64,000 nucleotides of DNA from Trogon surrucura. Lineage: Eukaryota; Chordata; Aves; Trogoniformes; Trogonidae. Shown here in pieces: positions 33,651-44,240 of this stretch (the first letter of the stretch is position 1; the number at the start of each line of letters is the position of its first letter). The stretch spans positions 11,106,501-11,170,500 of the forward strand of contig CM036618.1 of assembly GCA_020746105.1 (NCBI GenBank), written 5' to 3'. The notes below the pieces were generated by a model, which saw only the letters and a program-made list of their open reading frames with translations, was not told the origin of the DNA and made no database searches. The position numbers and the translations under genes were made by a program.

Positions 33651-36600
33651 CCGGCTTTTGATTCAGCAGAAGGCTCCTAGTTTAGCTATTGTGAGTAAAA
33701 CTGTGTATAAAAAGTGAATATAGACATCAGACCTACCTGCAAATGTGCTCATATCTCTGACCGGCTTCAGCTCAGTAGAAAACCCTAGAGTAACTGGTTT
33801 CAGAGTCAGGTTTTGAGCATGAGCTGAGGGTTAGATTGGAGTCAGTGGGACTGATGGTGACAGAAAATGGTGCTGGACAGGAGCTGGGCAGTTCGCTCTA
33901 AAAGGGTGATACACGGTTGGGAATTGCAGTTGGCAGCAGAAACCTGTCCCTGGTCTTTAAGGTTGTATCTGAGTGCTCTCTAGTGGACAGAAATATTAGT
34001 CCAGAGGCAAACACAGCTGATGCTCACTGACAGTCACCCTCACCAGTGTATCTGAGGCCTTGGGTGTGTCATATCTGCACACCATGGGCATGCGCTGAGT
34101 GTCTGGGCGGAGGGTTTTGTAAGGCAGTTCCAAGCAGTGTCTTTATCCATGGCCCTGAAGGCTGAGGTTTGATGCAGGAGAGGTGCAGGGCTGTAGGGGA
34201 TGCACGCCTCATCGGGTAAGACCTCACTCATGGAGCATAAAGTGACATCCCTACCCTTTCCCCATTACACGTCCTTCCAGCATTTCTTATGTTGAAGGAA
34301 ACACCTGCAGGACCTGCTCCTGTGTGTGCAGTCAGCAGGTAGAAGCGTGGAGAGATTCTGTGGAAGGAAAGTAGAAATGTTCTTTGGTCGTGAATGGTAT
34401 TTCATTGAAGAAGTAGAGAAAAACAATGATATCAGCTCATTTACCAGCCACTGCTGAGCCTCCAGGAACCCTCTGCTCCGGGAGCCTTGTCAGCACTGGG
34501 CATAGTTGCTCTGAGGTAGCAGAGTTCTTGTTTCATAGCACAAAGTGATAACCCACGAGATATAGTGGAAACTTAAATTACTTCAGTGTGACAAGAAGGT
34601 TTCTATACAAGTCAGCTCAGGATGCAGGCCTTAAAGTGGTTACTTAGTGGGTGCTCCAGGATCAGCAGAATCATATCACTGTACCCAAACGTTCACAAAG
34701 TTTCCAAGAATCATAATATTTATTTCACAAAGTTTCCAAGAATCATAATATTTATAAGGATATTGTATTGCAATTCCGATTTACCTATATTAGGTATCTG
34801 AGTTTTGAGTTCTGAGAATAACTCATCACATTATCCCTTTATTTCTATGAAATGACAGCTAAAAGATTTTTCATGATGGTGATAGTAAAAACTGAAACAG
34901 CCACTTGACTCGTGAAACAGCTATACCAGCTACAGAGGTTATATGCATCTCTCCTTAAATTCTTTATTTAAAACCTGGCTTCTCATTACCCCTGTGTTGT
35001 GGAGACTACTGTTTTTAAGTTCTTAGGATAACACCGTCTGTCAGCAAGAGCCCCTCTTACATAGACACTTCCCAATGCTCAGACATCTTGAACACAAATG
35101 AAGCTCCTTCAGCCTCCTATTGTGTTTAATTACCTGTCTCCTATTCATTCTTTTTCTTCACTTTCTAGAGGCCTTTGACTGAAATCAGACCAGATTCCTT
35201 TTCTTTAAGCACCTTCTTCCACTTGCAGCAATCACCTTTGACCTTGCCTCATGTAGTCAGAAAACACTGAGGTTTGTAACACAGTGCTACACATACCTGC
35301 AGTAAAAAAAAAAAAACCAAAAAAACCAAACACCGGATTGCGTATGGACAGTTATTATACACAAATTCATTAATAGTTTTGTTACAGAGCTGCTGCAGCT
35401 ATGCATAATGTAGGCTACTGAATACTGACTCCATGAATAAGTTCTTTCGGTTTGCTGAGGGTTCAGAAAGGAAAGAAAAAAAAGAGTGGATAAAAATAAA
35501 TCAAGCAATTTGGCAAACCAGTCAGCACTGGAGAGTTGAGGCAGGGGAAAGCCATCAGTCCCCCAGAAAAGAGCCCTGAAACTTCAGAGAGTTTCTTCTT
35601 TCCTTTGCTCACACACAACTGAACTGAGGCAAAGGAGACCCATGAAGGTGAGAAGAGCAGCTGAGGGTAACCTAAATATCGGTAGGAAATCACAGCTTTA
35701 TTAGTGCTGATGGTTGCTGGTGTTGGTTCTCAGATTCGCTGCACATTCTCCCATAGGCCTTCCCTGCAGGTTTCCAGTGGACGATCATCTGCACCAACAA
35801 GTCCCAGTGCCTGGCGGCCTGGGTGCAGGGTCCGGCCAACACTCACCCATACGCTCCTTTCTGCCAGAAGAAAACGAAATGGGTCCAATGGAAGAAGTTT
35901 TCTATGTAGTATGCAAAACAAAATGGAAATCAAATCGCAAATATTCTGGGAGGTTGCTTTTGAAAAAAGGCAAGGTTGTTGCTCAGCTCCAGCAGACAAC
36001 TCTGTCAGCATATTACAAATTTCTTCTTTCAGGTTTGATTTTCGTGCACCTTTTATGCTGAGATTCACTGTTCACAGACCATACCCTAACCTCATGGGTA
36101 AGTCAGGTGATTCTTTCCACACTTTCAGAGGTTAGCAGCACTGAGGCATTTGTTTTATTTTCCATCCACATGATGCTTTTGATGCTACGATCTGTGGAGT
36201 TATAAAAATGCCACATATGATAAGACTTGCTAAGAAAGCAGATAAACAAGCAGCGCTTGCATTTCTCCATGAGCATACCAACACAGCACACACAGCCTCG
36301 CCAGGTTAAAGACAGAGGCCAGAAGCATACTAGGACTGGGCAAACACCTATTTTCGGGGAGAAAAGCCTCAGTTTTTGAAGGATCTTGACAGCCCCTCAG
36401 CGAAGTTTGGATGGACACTCAGCGAGTTCGACCAGCCCTGCCTCAGCGGGGCCTCAACAGCCCAGGTCCTGCTCTGTTTTTGCTGTCTCAGGCGGCAAAT
36501 TGCCAGCTGCTTACTCTGTGTTACTATCCGAATAAATTGGATTATCCAGGAAGCCAACCAAGGATGAAAATGCCATTATAGAAGTAATTAATTTAGACAT

Positions 36601-37186
36601 ATAAGTATTTAAGATATACTTATGCTTTCTGAAACTCCAGCCCAGAGCTTTTTAACCCTTCAGAGGCCACACGAGAGCGACTCATGTTTCAAAAGCATTT
36701 TCCAGGGGCTCGCAACACTTCTGGCAACCGCAGCTCCTGTGCCAGTGCCAGGAAGCCTGCAGCCCTGTTGGTGGTATTTACACTCTGCTTAACAAAAGGT
36801 TTCCAGTGGCAATAGCTAGGGAGAGAAAACAACTAGGATTTAGGAAGGAAATCCACTTACGAAGTCTCCCTTTCTTGTTTGTTTTGACTTGTGAGTTTCA
36901 TGCTCCAGACTTCACATTTCACCAGAAGCAGCAAAAAGTGTTTCTGTATCTGCCACCTTTGAATTTGTCCTGATTTGTACAGACTACTATCATATTCCCA
37001 ACTCCTCCCGCTGTTTTCTTCTGGGATGAAGAGCTCTAAACCACTCATCAGGTCCTTTTTTAGTGTCTGCTTCTCTCTGGGGTCAGCCCTGGTCCTCATC
37101 ATGAACCCACTCGGAGTACAGAGCCTGTTCGGGGAGAGGTTGCACTGATGCAGCATCTGTTTTCTATTGCTTTTCTAATATTTTAA
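33651..37186. other. Intergenic DNA upstream of HS1BP3, no gene seen
   Basis: The stretch holds one perfect 32-bp tandem duplication at 34692-34755. An open frame at 35714-36061 reads plausibly (EENEMGPMEEVFYVVCKTKW) but matches no family I know and has no splice or promoter context. Confidence 0.45.
34692..34755. repeat. Perfect 32-bp tandem duplication
   Basis: Two identical 32-base units, each beginning TTCACAAAGTTTCCAAGAAT, stand head to tail at 34692-34723 and 34724-34755. Perfect identity in noncoding DNA implies a recent duplication or an assembly artefact. Confidence 0.92.
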
Positions 37187-37543
37187 TACTGGAGAAGAGG
37201 AGGCTGAGGGGAGACTTCATTGCTCTCTACAGCTCCCTGAAAAGGGGTTGCAGTGAGGTGGGTGTTGGTCTCTTATCTCAAGTTACTAGTGATAGAATGA
37301 GAAGAAATGGGTTCAAGTTGCACCAGGGGAGGTTTAGATTGGATATTAGGAAAAATGTCTTTACTGAGAGAGTGGTGAGGCACTGGAACAGGCTTCCCAA
37401 GGAAGTGGTGGAGTCACCATCCTTGGAAGCATTCAAATAATGTGTAGATGTGGCACTTCAGGACATGGTTTAGTGGTCATGGCAGTATTGGATTGATGGT
37501 TGGACTTGATGATCTTTTCCAGCCTTAGTGATTCTATGATTCC
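37187..37543 (+). mobile_element. CR1 LINE 3' fragment
   Basis: The fragment starts at the sequence for [14 protein letters not shown] and includes an open stretch with [19 protein letters not shown], then [10 protein letters not shown], and ends with TTCTATGATTCC at about 37543. The 3' end is of the GGATTGATGGTTGGACTTGATGATC group, as in the copies at 29118 and 58745. Confidence 0.9.
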
Positions 37544-37547
37544 CCAG

Positions 37548-37631
37548 CATAAGGTGTCCCTACCCACGGCAGGGGGTTTAGAACTAGATGATCTTTAAGG
37601 TCCCTTTCAACCCCAGCTATTCTATTATCCT
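37548..37631 (+). mobile_element. Second, short CR1 3'-end fragment abutting the first
   Basis: Immediately after the previous tail, the phrase GGTGTCCCTACCCACGGCAG leads to GATGATCTTTAAGGTCCCTT and a worn TATTCTATTATCC tail. This is the 3' end of a different CR1 type, like that of the copy at 61240. Two independent insertions, or an insertion targeting the older tail, would explain it. Confidence 0.8.
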
Positions 37632-38114
37632 ACAACCTCCATGGGTGGCACTGACCAGCAGAAGCCGTGCCTGGCATGAAGTTTTTTTTTTCAGTGCTTC
37701 CCTGCAGAAGCTCTGCACACCCGTACACGGAAGCACTGGGAAAACATACAATTAAAAATAAAAATTAAAAATTAAAATACACCCAAAAAAACCTAAACCA
37801 GCACCCACGGACTGGCGAAGCCAGGCCTCCCAGGCCGGCTGTAGGTGCCGGAGCGGGGCAGCAGAGGGAGCAGCTGCTTTCTACCCGAAACCGGGGTTGG
37901 AGCCATCAGCACCTCCGAGCAACCCGGGTGACGCTCTCCGGCCCGTGTTTTACAGGCAGACCAGAGCCGTGCGGGCTGCTTCGCTCGGGAGGAGCGGGAT
38001 CACCCATGCGGATGACCCCGGGAACTGGGGCAAACGCTGCGGTCCCGCCAAAGAAAAGCGAAGAGGGCGGCGGGCACTGGTGGAGCAGCCGCGCCGCAGC
38101 TGCCGCCTGTCGGT

Positions 38115-38196
38115 GTAGTCGTGGCCGAGTGGTTAAGGCGATGGACTAGAAATCCATTGGGGTCTCCCCGCGCAGGTTCGAATCCTGCCGACTACG
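38115..38196 (+). tRNA. tRNA-Ser (anticodon AGA)
   Basis: The 82-base sequence folds as a serine tRNA with a long variable arm. The acceptor stem GTAGTCG (38115-38121) pairs with CGACTAC (38189-38195), and the discriminator is G at 38196. The anticodon AGA is at 38148-38150 in the loop CTAGAAA, with closing stem TGGA/TCCA. The variable arm is the GGGGTCTCCCC hairpin. The internal promoter is intact: A box TGGCCGAGTGG at 38122-38132 and B box GGTTCGAATCC at 38175-38185. A run of nine T at 38210-38218 is a standard RNA polymerase III terminator. There is no intron and CCA is not encoded. The gene appears functional and reads toward HS1BP3. Confidence 0.98.
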
Positions 38197-38209
38197 ACCC
38201 AAACCACTA

Positions 38210-38218
38210 TTTTTTTTT
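38210..38218 (+). terminator. RNA polymerase III T-run terminator of tRNA-Ser
   Basis: Nine consecutive T start 14 bases after the tRNA end; four or more T suffice for polymerase III termination in vertebrates. Confidence 0.85.
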
Positions 38219-38429
38219 CCCCGCCCCTGCCCGGACGTCTTCCTCCACCCGCTCTTCCCAGCGATCGCTTTGCAGCGAGTCCGCCCCGCCGGCAAACAAA
38301 CAAACATCCGGCCCGGCGGCCGCTGCCAGCCCCGGGAAAGAAGAGGCGGGACCTCGTGGCAGCCGGACGCGGCCTCTCTCCTCTGCGCGGGGCGGGCGCT
38401 GCGCCGGAGCGGCGCGGATTGCCGGCGCC

Positions 38430-38470
38430 ATGCAGCACGGCCCGGTCCCCGCCGCGCTGGTCACCACCAG
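38430..38470 (+). CDS. HS1BP3: HS1BP3 (HCLS1-binding protein 3), exon 1
   Basis: The ATG at 38430-38432 has G at -3 and opens MQHGPVPAALVTTR, comparable with MQSPAVLVTSR of mammals. The exon stops at a GTACCG donor (38471) after two bases of an Arg codon, which exon 2 completes. It lies in a CpG island 233 bp after a tRNA-Ser gene. Orientation is divergent from GDF7, as expected from human 2p24. The assignment depends on the match of the later exons and on the compatible phase; the first few residues alone would not be enough. Confidence 0.85.
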
Positions 38471-41400
38471 GTACCGGGCAGGGCGGCGGGGAGCGAACGC
38501 CGCCGCCCGCCTCGACTCCCACAGGCGCGGCCGCGGCCTTTCCTCGGCGGGGCAGGGCTCAGCCCGCCCGGCCCGCTGGGGAAGGGAAGGGGAAGAGAAA
38601 GGGAGCGGAAGGGAAGGGGCGAGCGGCTGCTCACGGGGACCCCGGGGCGGGCACTGAGGGGAGGCTGGGGCGGGCAGCGGGTTGCTGCTGCGTGAGTTTT
38701 CCCCTACGGGGACACTTGGGCTTCCGCGATTTTTTTATATGTGGGGTTGGTTTTTTTTTTGGCATTTCACAGCCCGAAGAGATCATTGTTGTGGTGTGGC
38801 CCATCTCGTTTGGTCCTTTCCGTCCTGTGTTAGCTCAGGGTCGTTTCACTTCCCCGTTGGACAGTGTGACCAGCAGGGGCAGGGATGTGATTCTGCCCCT
38901 GTGCTCAGCCCTAGGGAGGCCTCACCTCTAGCCCTGTGTGCAGGTCTGGGCCCCTCACTGCAAGAGAGACCTTGAGGGGCTGGAGCGGGTCCAGAGGAGA
39001 GCAACGAGGCTGGGGAAGGGACTGGAGGGAAAGTCCTGTGAGGAGAGGCTGAGGGAGCTGGGGGTGTTCAGCTGGAGAAGAGGAGACTCAGGGGGGACCT
39101 CATCGCTCTCTGCAACTCCCTGCAGGGAGGGTGCAGTCAGGTGGGCAACGAGTGACAGGACGAGAGGGCACGGCCTGAAACTGCGTCAGGGGAGGTTCAG
39201 GTTGGATCTCAGGCAGCCCTTCCTCACGGAGAGGGTGCTCAGGCCCTGGGATGCACTGCCCAGGGCAGGGGTGGAGTCACCGTCCCTGGAGGTGTTTAAG
39301 GAGAGGCTGGATGTGGCACTTAGTGCCCTGACCTGGCCCATGTGGTGGTGTTGGGTCACAGGCTGGACTTGATGATCTCAGGGGTCTTTTCCAGCCTCGA
39401 CAATTCTGCGATTCTGTGTGATTCCGTGACGTGGGCTCCCACCCTCCAGAAACATCTTTTCCTTGTCACTATTTCAAAGCAGATCAGAAGCAATTAAAAA
39501 CTCATCCCAAAGCCTGCAATGCCTTTGAAGCACAGGCATCTTCGGTGGTTTTGGCCAACCCTTGTTCCCCACCACTGCATCCCATCACTCAGGCCCTCCA
39601 GGCCGTGGGGAGCCTGTCTGGCATAAAGTTTAGCCACCGATGGACAGAATAAGTTTATTCTGTTTTCCTACCTTCTTAAAACCATAGCCCAGGTGGCTGC
39701 AGAGGCACTGTGCTTGGTTGCGTTAAATTTTGGAAAACTGTTTTTCCTAGGTGTGATGAGTGGACCCTCAAGCAAAATACGTCATAAATAAAACACCTGT
39801 GGCAATGTTTATAGAGAAACAGTAGAGATACCTTTTTTTTTTACCCCTGCAAAGTATTTGGGAGCAGATGAAAGCTGCTCCCGATCAGATGTGACAGGAG
39901 GGGCAGAAGTGCTGATTCAGCAAGTTGCTGGCTCTGCCAGCTACTGCCTAGGACATAAGTAGCAACTATTTCAGTCACATTAACTTCCAAGCCACTATTT
40001 TAATCCTTAAATATTTAGCTGTATCCAGGTCTAACTTCCTTTGGAGCAGTGGCCTTGAACTTTCAAACATATCTGACTTAACTCATATACGTGTTTTGTA
40101 GCACTGACTTTTATGTTAGGTTTGGCCTTATAAAAAAAATCTGAACACCTGGATTTATTTTACAGTGAACAGACTTTAGTGCTTGCGAATTGCCCCACTG
40201 ATGTTGGAATGCTTTCAGTGATAAAATTGGATATATATATATGTGTGGGATTAAGGCTTTAGCAAGGAAGTGTATCTTCTAGTTTGCGAGGTAAGATAGC
40301 TGTGTAGTTGTGACCTTTCTCGCTCTTTATACACACTGGTTTGCGGAATAGGATTCCTAGTTGTCGTGTTAATATTAATAAATAATAATTATATATTTGT
40401 AGTTAAACTATACAGAGAAATAAAAACATTTGCTGGCTAATTTGGGTCTGATATTTTACTTTCACTTAATGAATAAACTAGTTTTACAAGGTGTTTTTTT
40501 CCTCTTAATATGATCTGCATCATCACAGTTTGGTCCCTTCTGGGCAGAGGCTGTTGGAGCTGGGTGCTGCTGATAGGACTGGCTTTATCAAGGCAGAAAG
40601 AGCAGAGTCTGCTCTTCTGACTACCCAGACACCAGAATAAAGTTTTTCTGGTCACAGCGCTTACATCCTTTACTTTGCCTTCCTGTTAGCAATGGCTGCC
40701 TTCCCCCCTTTCCCAGCTTGGCCTTTCAGCACAGAGAACAGGTTAATTCAACTACAAAGCCTCTGCATTATAGCAAATCAAAAGGCAGGAACGAAGAACT
40801 GTGGCTCTTCTGTGAATTGTGGAAACTGCTGTGTTCAGGTGACCTTTATATGGTTTCCCTTTCCTCTGTCCAGGGCCAATCCCACATGATCTGACTGTGC
40901 AAGCACAGTGTTGCTGGTGTGAATGGTCTCTTTGTATGCAGGTGAAGTGATCTGTGTTAGGAAAGCTGTGTGCCCAAGTCTCCCCTGAACTCTCCATAGT
41001 GTAGACAAAAGCATAACTTCAAGATACAAAAGCTAAATTCAGATAAGGAGTAGAAGCAATAAACCTATGTGTCCAATGAAGCAACCAGCTTTCTCCTTTT
41101 GCTTCTCTTTTTTAAAGCTTCTGCTGTCAAACTAGTGGTGTTTAATATGAAAAATGCAATAAAACTACATTTTGTCTTGGAATTTGTAGATGCTGCTTCT
41201 GCTTGAATAACAACAGTGTGGAATGAATGAAAACACTGGGGGCTCTTTATTTTGAAACGAAGGCATTGCAAGAGCTAGTGTGTGCTTGGGATATTACGCT
41301 CTATCTGTCTTGGCCCCCTGATAATTTCTGTTCATTTAGAATCATTTTTATATTTGAAAAAAAAATGCAATCCTGTTGCTGTGGAAGAGATAATAGGGGT

Positions 41401-43407
41401 AGGTTTGATGTAAGAGATGATAATGAAAGTGATAACAAAGCCTAAACCAAACAAAAATGTAGCAGTTCCCCCTCTCTCTAATTACTTTCCATTACAGTAA
41501 TTTTAGCTGAGACTTTTAACAGCTTTAAAAAAAAAAAAAAAGAGAGCGTAGGTAAGGTCCTTAATAACTTCATAACATTTTTAGAAGTCTCTGATGCAGC
41601 AGCTGTTAGGCTGAAGCTGTTGTGTTGTATGAGGGCATCAGTATGTGGTTGGTGCTTTAAGCTGAATAAGGCCAGTCAGGAAGGATGGATTTTCCTTTTA
41701 TTTACATCAGAGATGAAAAGCAGGTTAATTTGTCATTTGTACCATGGCTATGTTAGCAGAAATAAGTCACTCCTGAGCAGTAGCTGTCACAGCTGTGGTC
41801 ACAACTTTTGAGAGCATTTCCGCTGCTGCAGGTATTTTCTAAAAAAAACCCAGATCCAGCTGATTTTACTGGCAGATGTCCTTTGAGTTGGTATTTCGGA
41901 TAATGACTGTTACTTACAGGTTCGACAGACTGCTGTCTGAAAGCCAGGCACGTCTGTATTTCTGTGTAGGCACTATTGATTCTGTGTTTAGAGCCTAACG
42001 ATATGTAACTGAGAACAAAATTTTTCTGGTAGTGTAAAATCAAGTCCGTGACTAGCAGAAAATGAGAACAGAATTGGAGCAAACAGAACGGCAGTTAGGT
42101 ACCTGGTATAAAATCTTGACAACGGGAGAGCTGTTGTTACAGCTCTGGTGTTTTAAAGATGACTTGCAAAGAGGATTGGGTTGAAAACTGGACCTGTGTG
42201 CTTGTTTGTTGTTGTCCAATTTATAGAAAACTCTCAAGATCCACCCTATAGAAAGCTTTTTATTCACTTTTGCATCGGAGATTCAGAGGTTTCCTTCTTG
42301 GGAAAACTCAGGTTTCAAAAGAACTGCTCAAGTTGTGACGTGGTGAGAGGAGTCTTCTGAAATTTTGTTTGAAACTAGATTGTTTAAACTTCTTTAAAGC
42401 GTATTTTAAGTTTGTACGCCTCATGTATCCTTAGGTGAAAGGGCAGCTGTGTTAATTACTCTATAATTCCTAAAGAAAGAGATGAAAATTCCGCAGGACA
42501 CCTATGCAATCCCCAGGAAGTCCAGAGAAGATTGGATTTTGCATTCCCCATATGGCTAAGGTTAAAAAAAGAAGCGGAAAAGAGATTTAATGAAAATAAT
42601 TTTCTTTTGTAAACTGTCCCTTCTGATTTCATTAAAAAACATTCCCTCATGCACAGAAGGACACATTCAGAGATATATTCCAAAAGTATTCAATGCTCTG
42701 GGTGATAGACTTCTGGCAGAGTACTTGGTTCCTGTGACAACAATAGTCCTTTCCTTTGGGGAAAGGATTGCTGATCAGTTCTGGTTTTCAGTCTGTTGAA
42801 ACCGACTGTTTATTTCATTAAACACACCATTATCTCGTGTCCCTACAGCAGCTACTCGCTCTTACTCTTGATGTGTGAACACTATATACAATACTGGCAT
42901 TCCTCTTCCAAAAATGTCATAAAGAATTCCTCAGGTGGGAAGCCGGAGTGATGCCACAATTCAGTGGATCTGAAGCAGGCAGGAGAAAAAAATGCTTTGA
43001 GTAAACTGGAGCAGCAGCTCCCTGCTTGTGTTTTCCTCCAAGAGGAGCCATGGGTTGTGATTCTTTGTCTACTTGATTCTTTGTTCTTTTGTGTGGGACA
43101 GCACCTTCATGTCCTGCGAGTGAAGCCCTGTTCTGAATGAATCTTCTGTTTCCAGAAATGCTGTGTTCCTGGCGTGTTGTCTTGAACTGGCCGGTGGCAG
43201 CCACTTTGGGACAGAATATGGGAAGGAGGCCATGTCCAAATCTGTGTTGTTGCAGAGTGGGGGCAGTGTTGGGGTAGGATCTATCTGGTGTCCTGGTGAA
43301 TGGGAGTCTGCACTGATTTCCTGGAGCTTTGAGCTGGATCTTCAGAGAGGGTCAGTGAAAAATCTTTGTGCTACTACCTGAACTCTCCCATGTATTTTCT
43401 TCCCTAG
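38471..43407 (+). other. HS1BP3: HS1BP3 intron 1
   Basis: The intron opens GTACCG and closes CCCTAG. One CR1 copy lies at its left. The remaining 4 kb shows no exon, RNA gene or other transposon that I recognise. Confidence 0.8.
38866..39430 (+). mobile_element. CR1 LINE 3' fragment in HS1BP3 intron 1
   Basis: The element starts at the codons for SVTSRGRDVILPLCSALGRPHL, passes through [24 protein letters not shown] and [19 protein letters not shown], and ends with ATTCTGCGATTCTGTGTGATTC. It has one in-frame stop (38929) and an otherwise open 144-codon stretch. It is markedly more GC-rich than the other CR1 copies here, matching its position at the edge of the CpG island. Confidence 0.92.
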
Positions 43408-43573
43408 GCAAATTCAGAATACACACACGGGGCTGGATTTGTCGGTGCCGGAATACCAGGAGATCCGTGGGAAGATGATGTCTGGCCATGTAGAGTATCA
43501 CATTGTCGTCGTTACTCGACTGGCTGCCTTCAAATCAGCAAAGCACAAGCCTGAGGATGTAGTTCAATTTATG
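43408..43573 (+). CDS. HS1BP3: HS1BP3 exon 2 (start of PX domain)
   Basis: The exon follows the acceptor TTCTTCCCTAG and begins with the last base of a split Arg codon. It encodes residues 15-69, including QNTHTGLDLSVPEYQEIRGK, GHVEYHIVVVTRL and FKSAKHKPEDVVQFM, very close to mammalian HS1BP3. This is the N-terminal beta-sheet part of the PX domain, which binds membrane phosphoinositides; HS1BP3 has also been reported to bind phosphatidic acid and restrain autophagosome formation. The exon ends in phase 0 at the donor GTAAAT (43574). Confidence 0.95.
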
Positions 43574-44223
43574 GTAAATGTTTAATCAGTGCTGTCTTAG
43601 TGATCACTTTTTTAATCAGCTTTGATTATTTCGGACCTGATGTAGCAGGTACTTTGTCACCATGGCCTCCTTGGGTCAAGGTCCTTGGTAGGAAAACGTA
43701 TCTCTACTGTTTCTGCAATAAAAGTATTATACATATATTAATTGAACTTTTTATTCCAGGAGCTCAAATGACAGTTTTGGATTAACCTTTAAGGCATTTT
43801 GCATTGTGGATCAACAAATAGAAACCAATTAAACTTTTTATAAGTCCTGCTACAGAATTAATTTTTCTGATATGTTTCAGTACTGGGACTTCGTACATAA
43901 ACGTGAAATAAATATATAATCGTTGACTTGAACAGAGAGAGAATTGTGTGGAGCAGTAAGAGAAATTAACCTTGCAGTAGGATAGCCTTGGCCTGTTACC
44001 CTTGACGTGTTTTCTAATACCCTTAGTAAGAGAGTTTTACGAGGAAGTGTCCTTACAAAACATTATTGACTTGGATCGTCTTTTGCATGATACCTGCCGT
44101 GTAAAGGTTTGAAAGCACAGCACATGGGATTAATTTCACCTGTTTTAAGTCATCTATAGCACGTGTACGCTCACTTGCACACGTCTCACTATTGAGTTGG
44201 TGGAAAAAGGTGCATTTAGGGTA

Positions 44224-44240
44224 TCATAGAATCATAGAAT
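44224..44240 (-). mobile_element. CR1 tail remnant
   Basis: Two copies of the octamer TCATAGAA stand alone, followed by sequence that does not match the CR1 body. It may be a very short minus-strand CR1 insertion or a chance match to the tail. Confidence 0.45.

Larger units (their letters stand above)
37835..38690. promoter_or_regulatory. HS1BP3: CpG island over the tRNA-Ser gene and HS1BP3 promoter
   Basis: CG dinucleotides are dense across this interval, compared with AT-rich sequence immediately to its left. It contains a complete tRNA gene and the HS1BP3 first exon. No TATA box is seen; a broad CpG-island promoter is inferred for HS1BP3. Confidence 0.8.

Noticed and set aside
34692..34755. 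Short direct repeats as a CRISPR-like array
   Set aside because: Only two adjoining copies without spacers, in vertebrate DNA; it is a simple tandem duplication.
35714..36061. 115-codon frame with a protein-like Lys-rich middle
   Set aside because: No family match that I can name, overlapping frames in other phases are equally long, and no splice signals define an exon.
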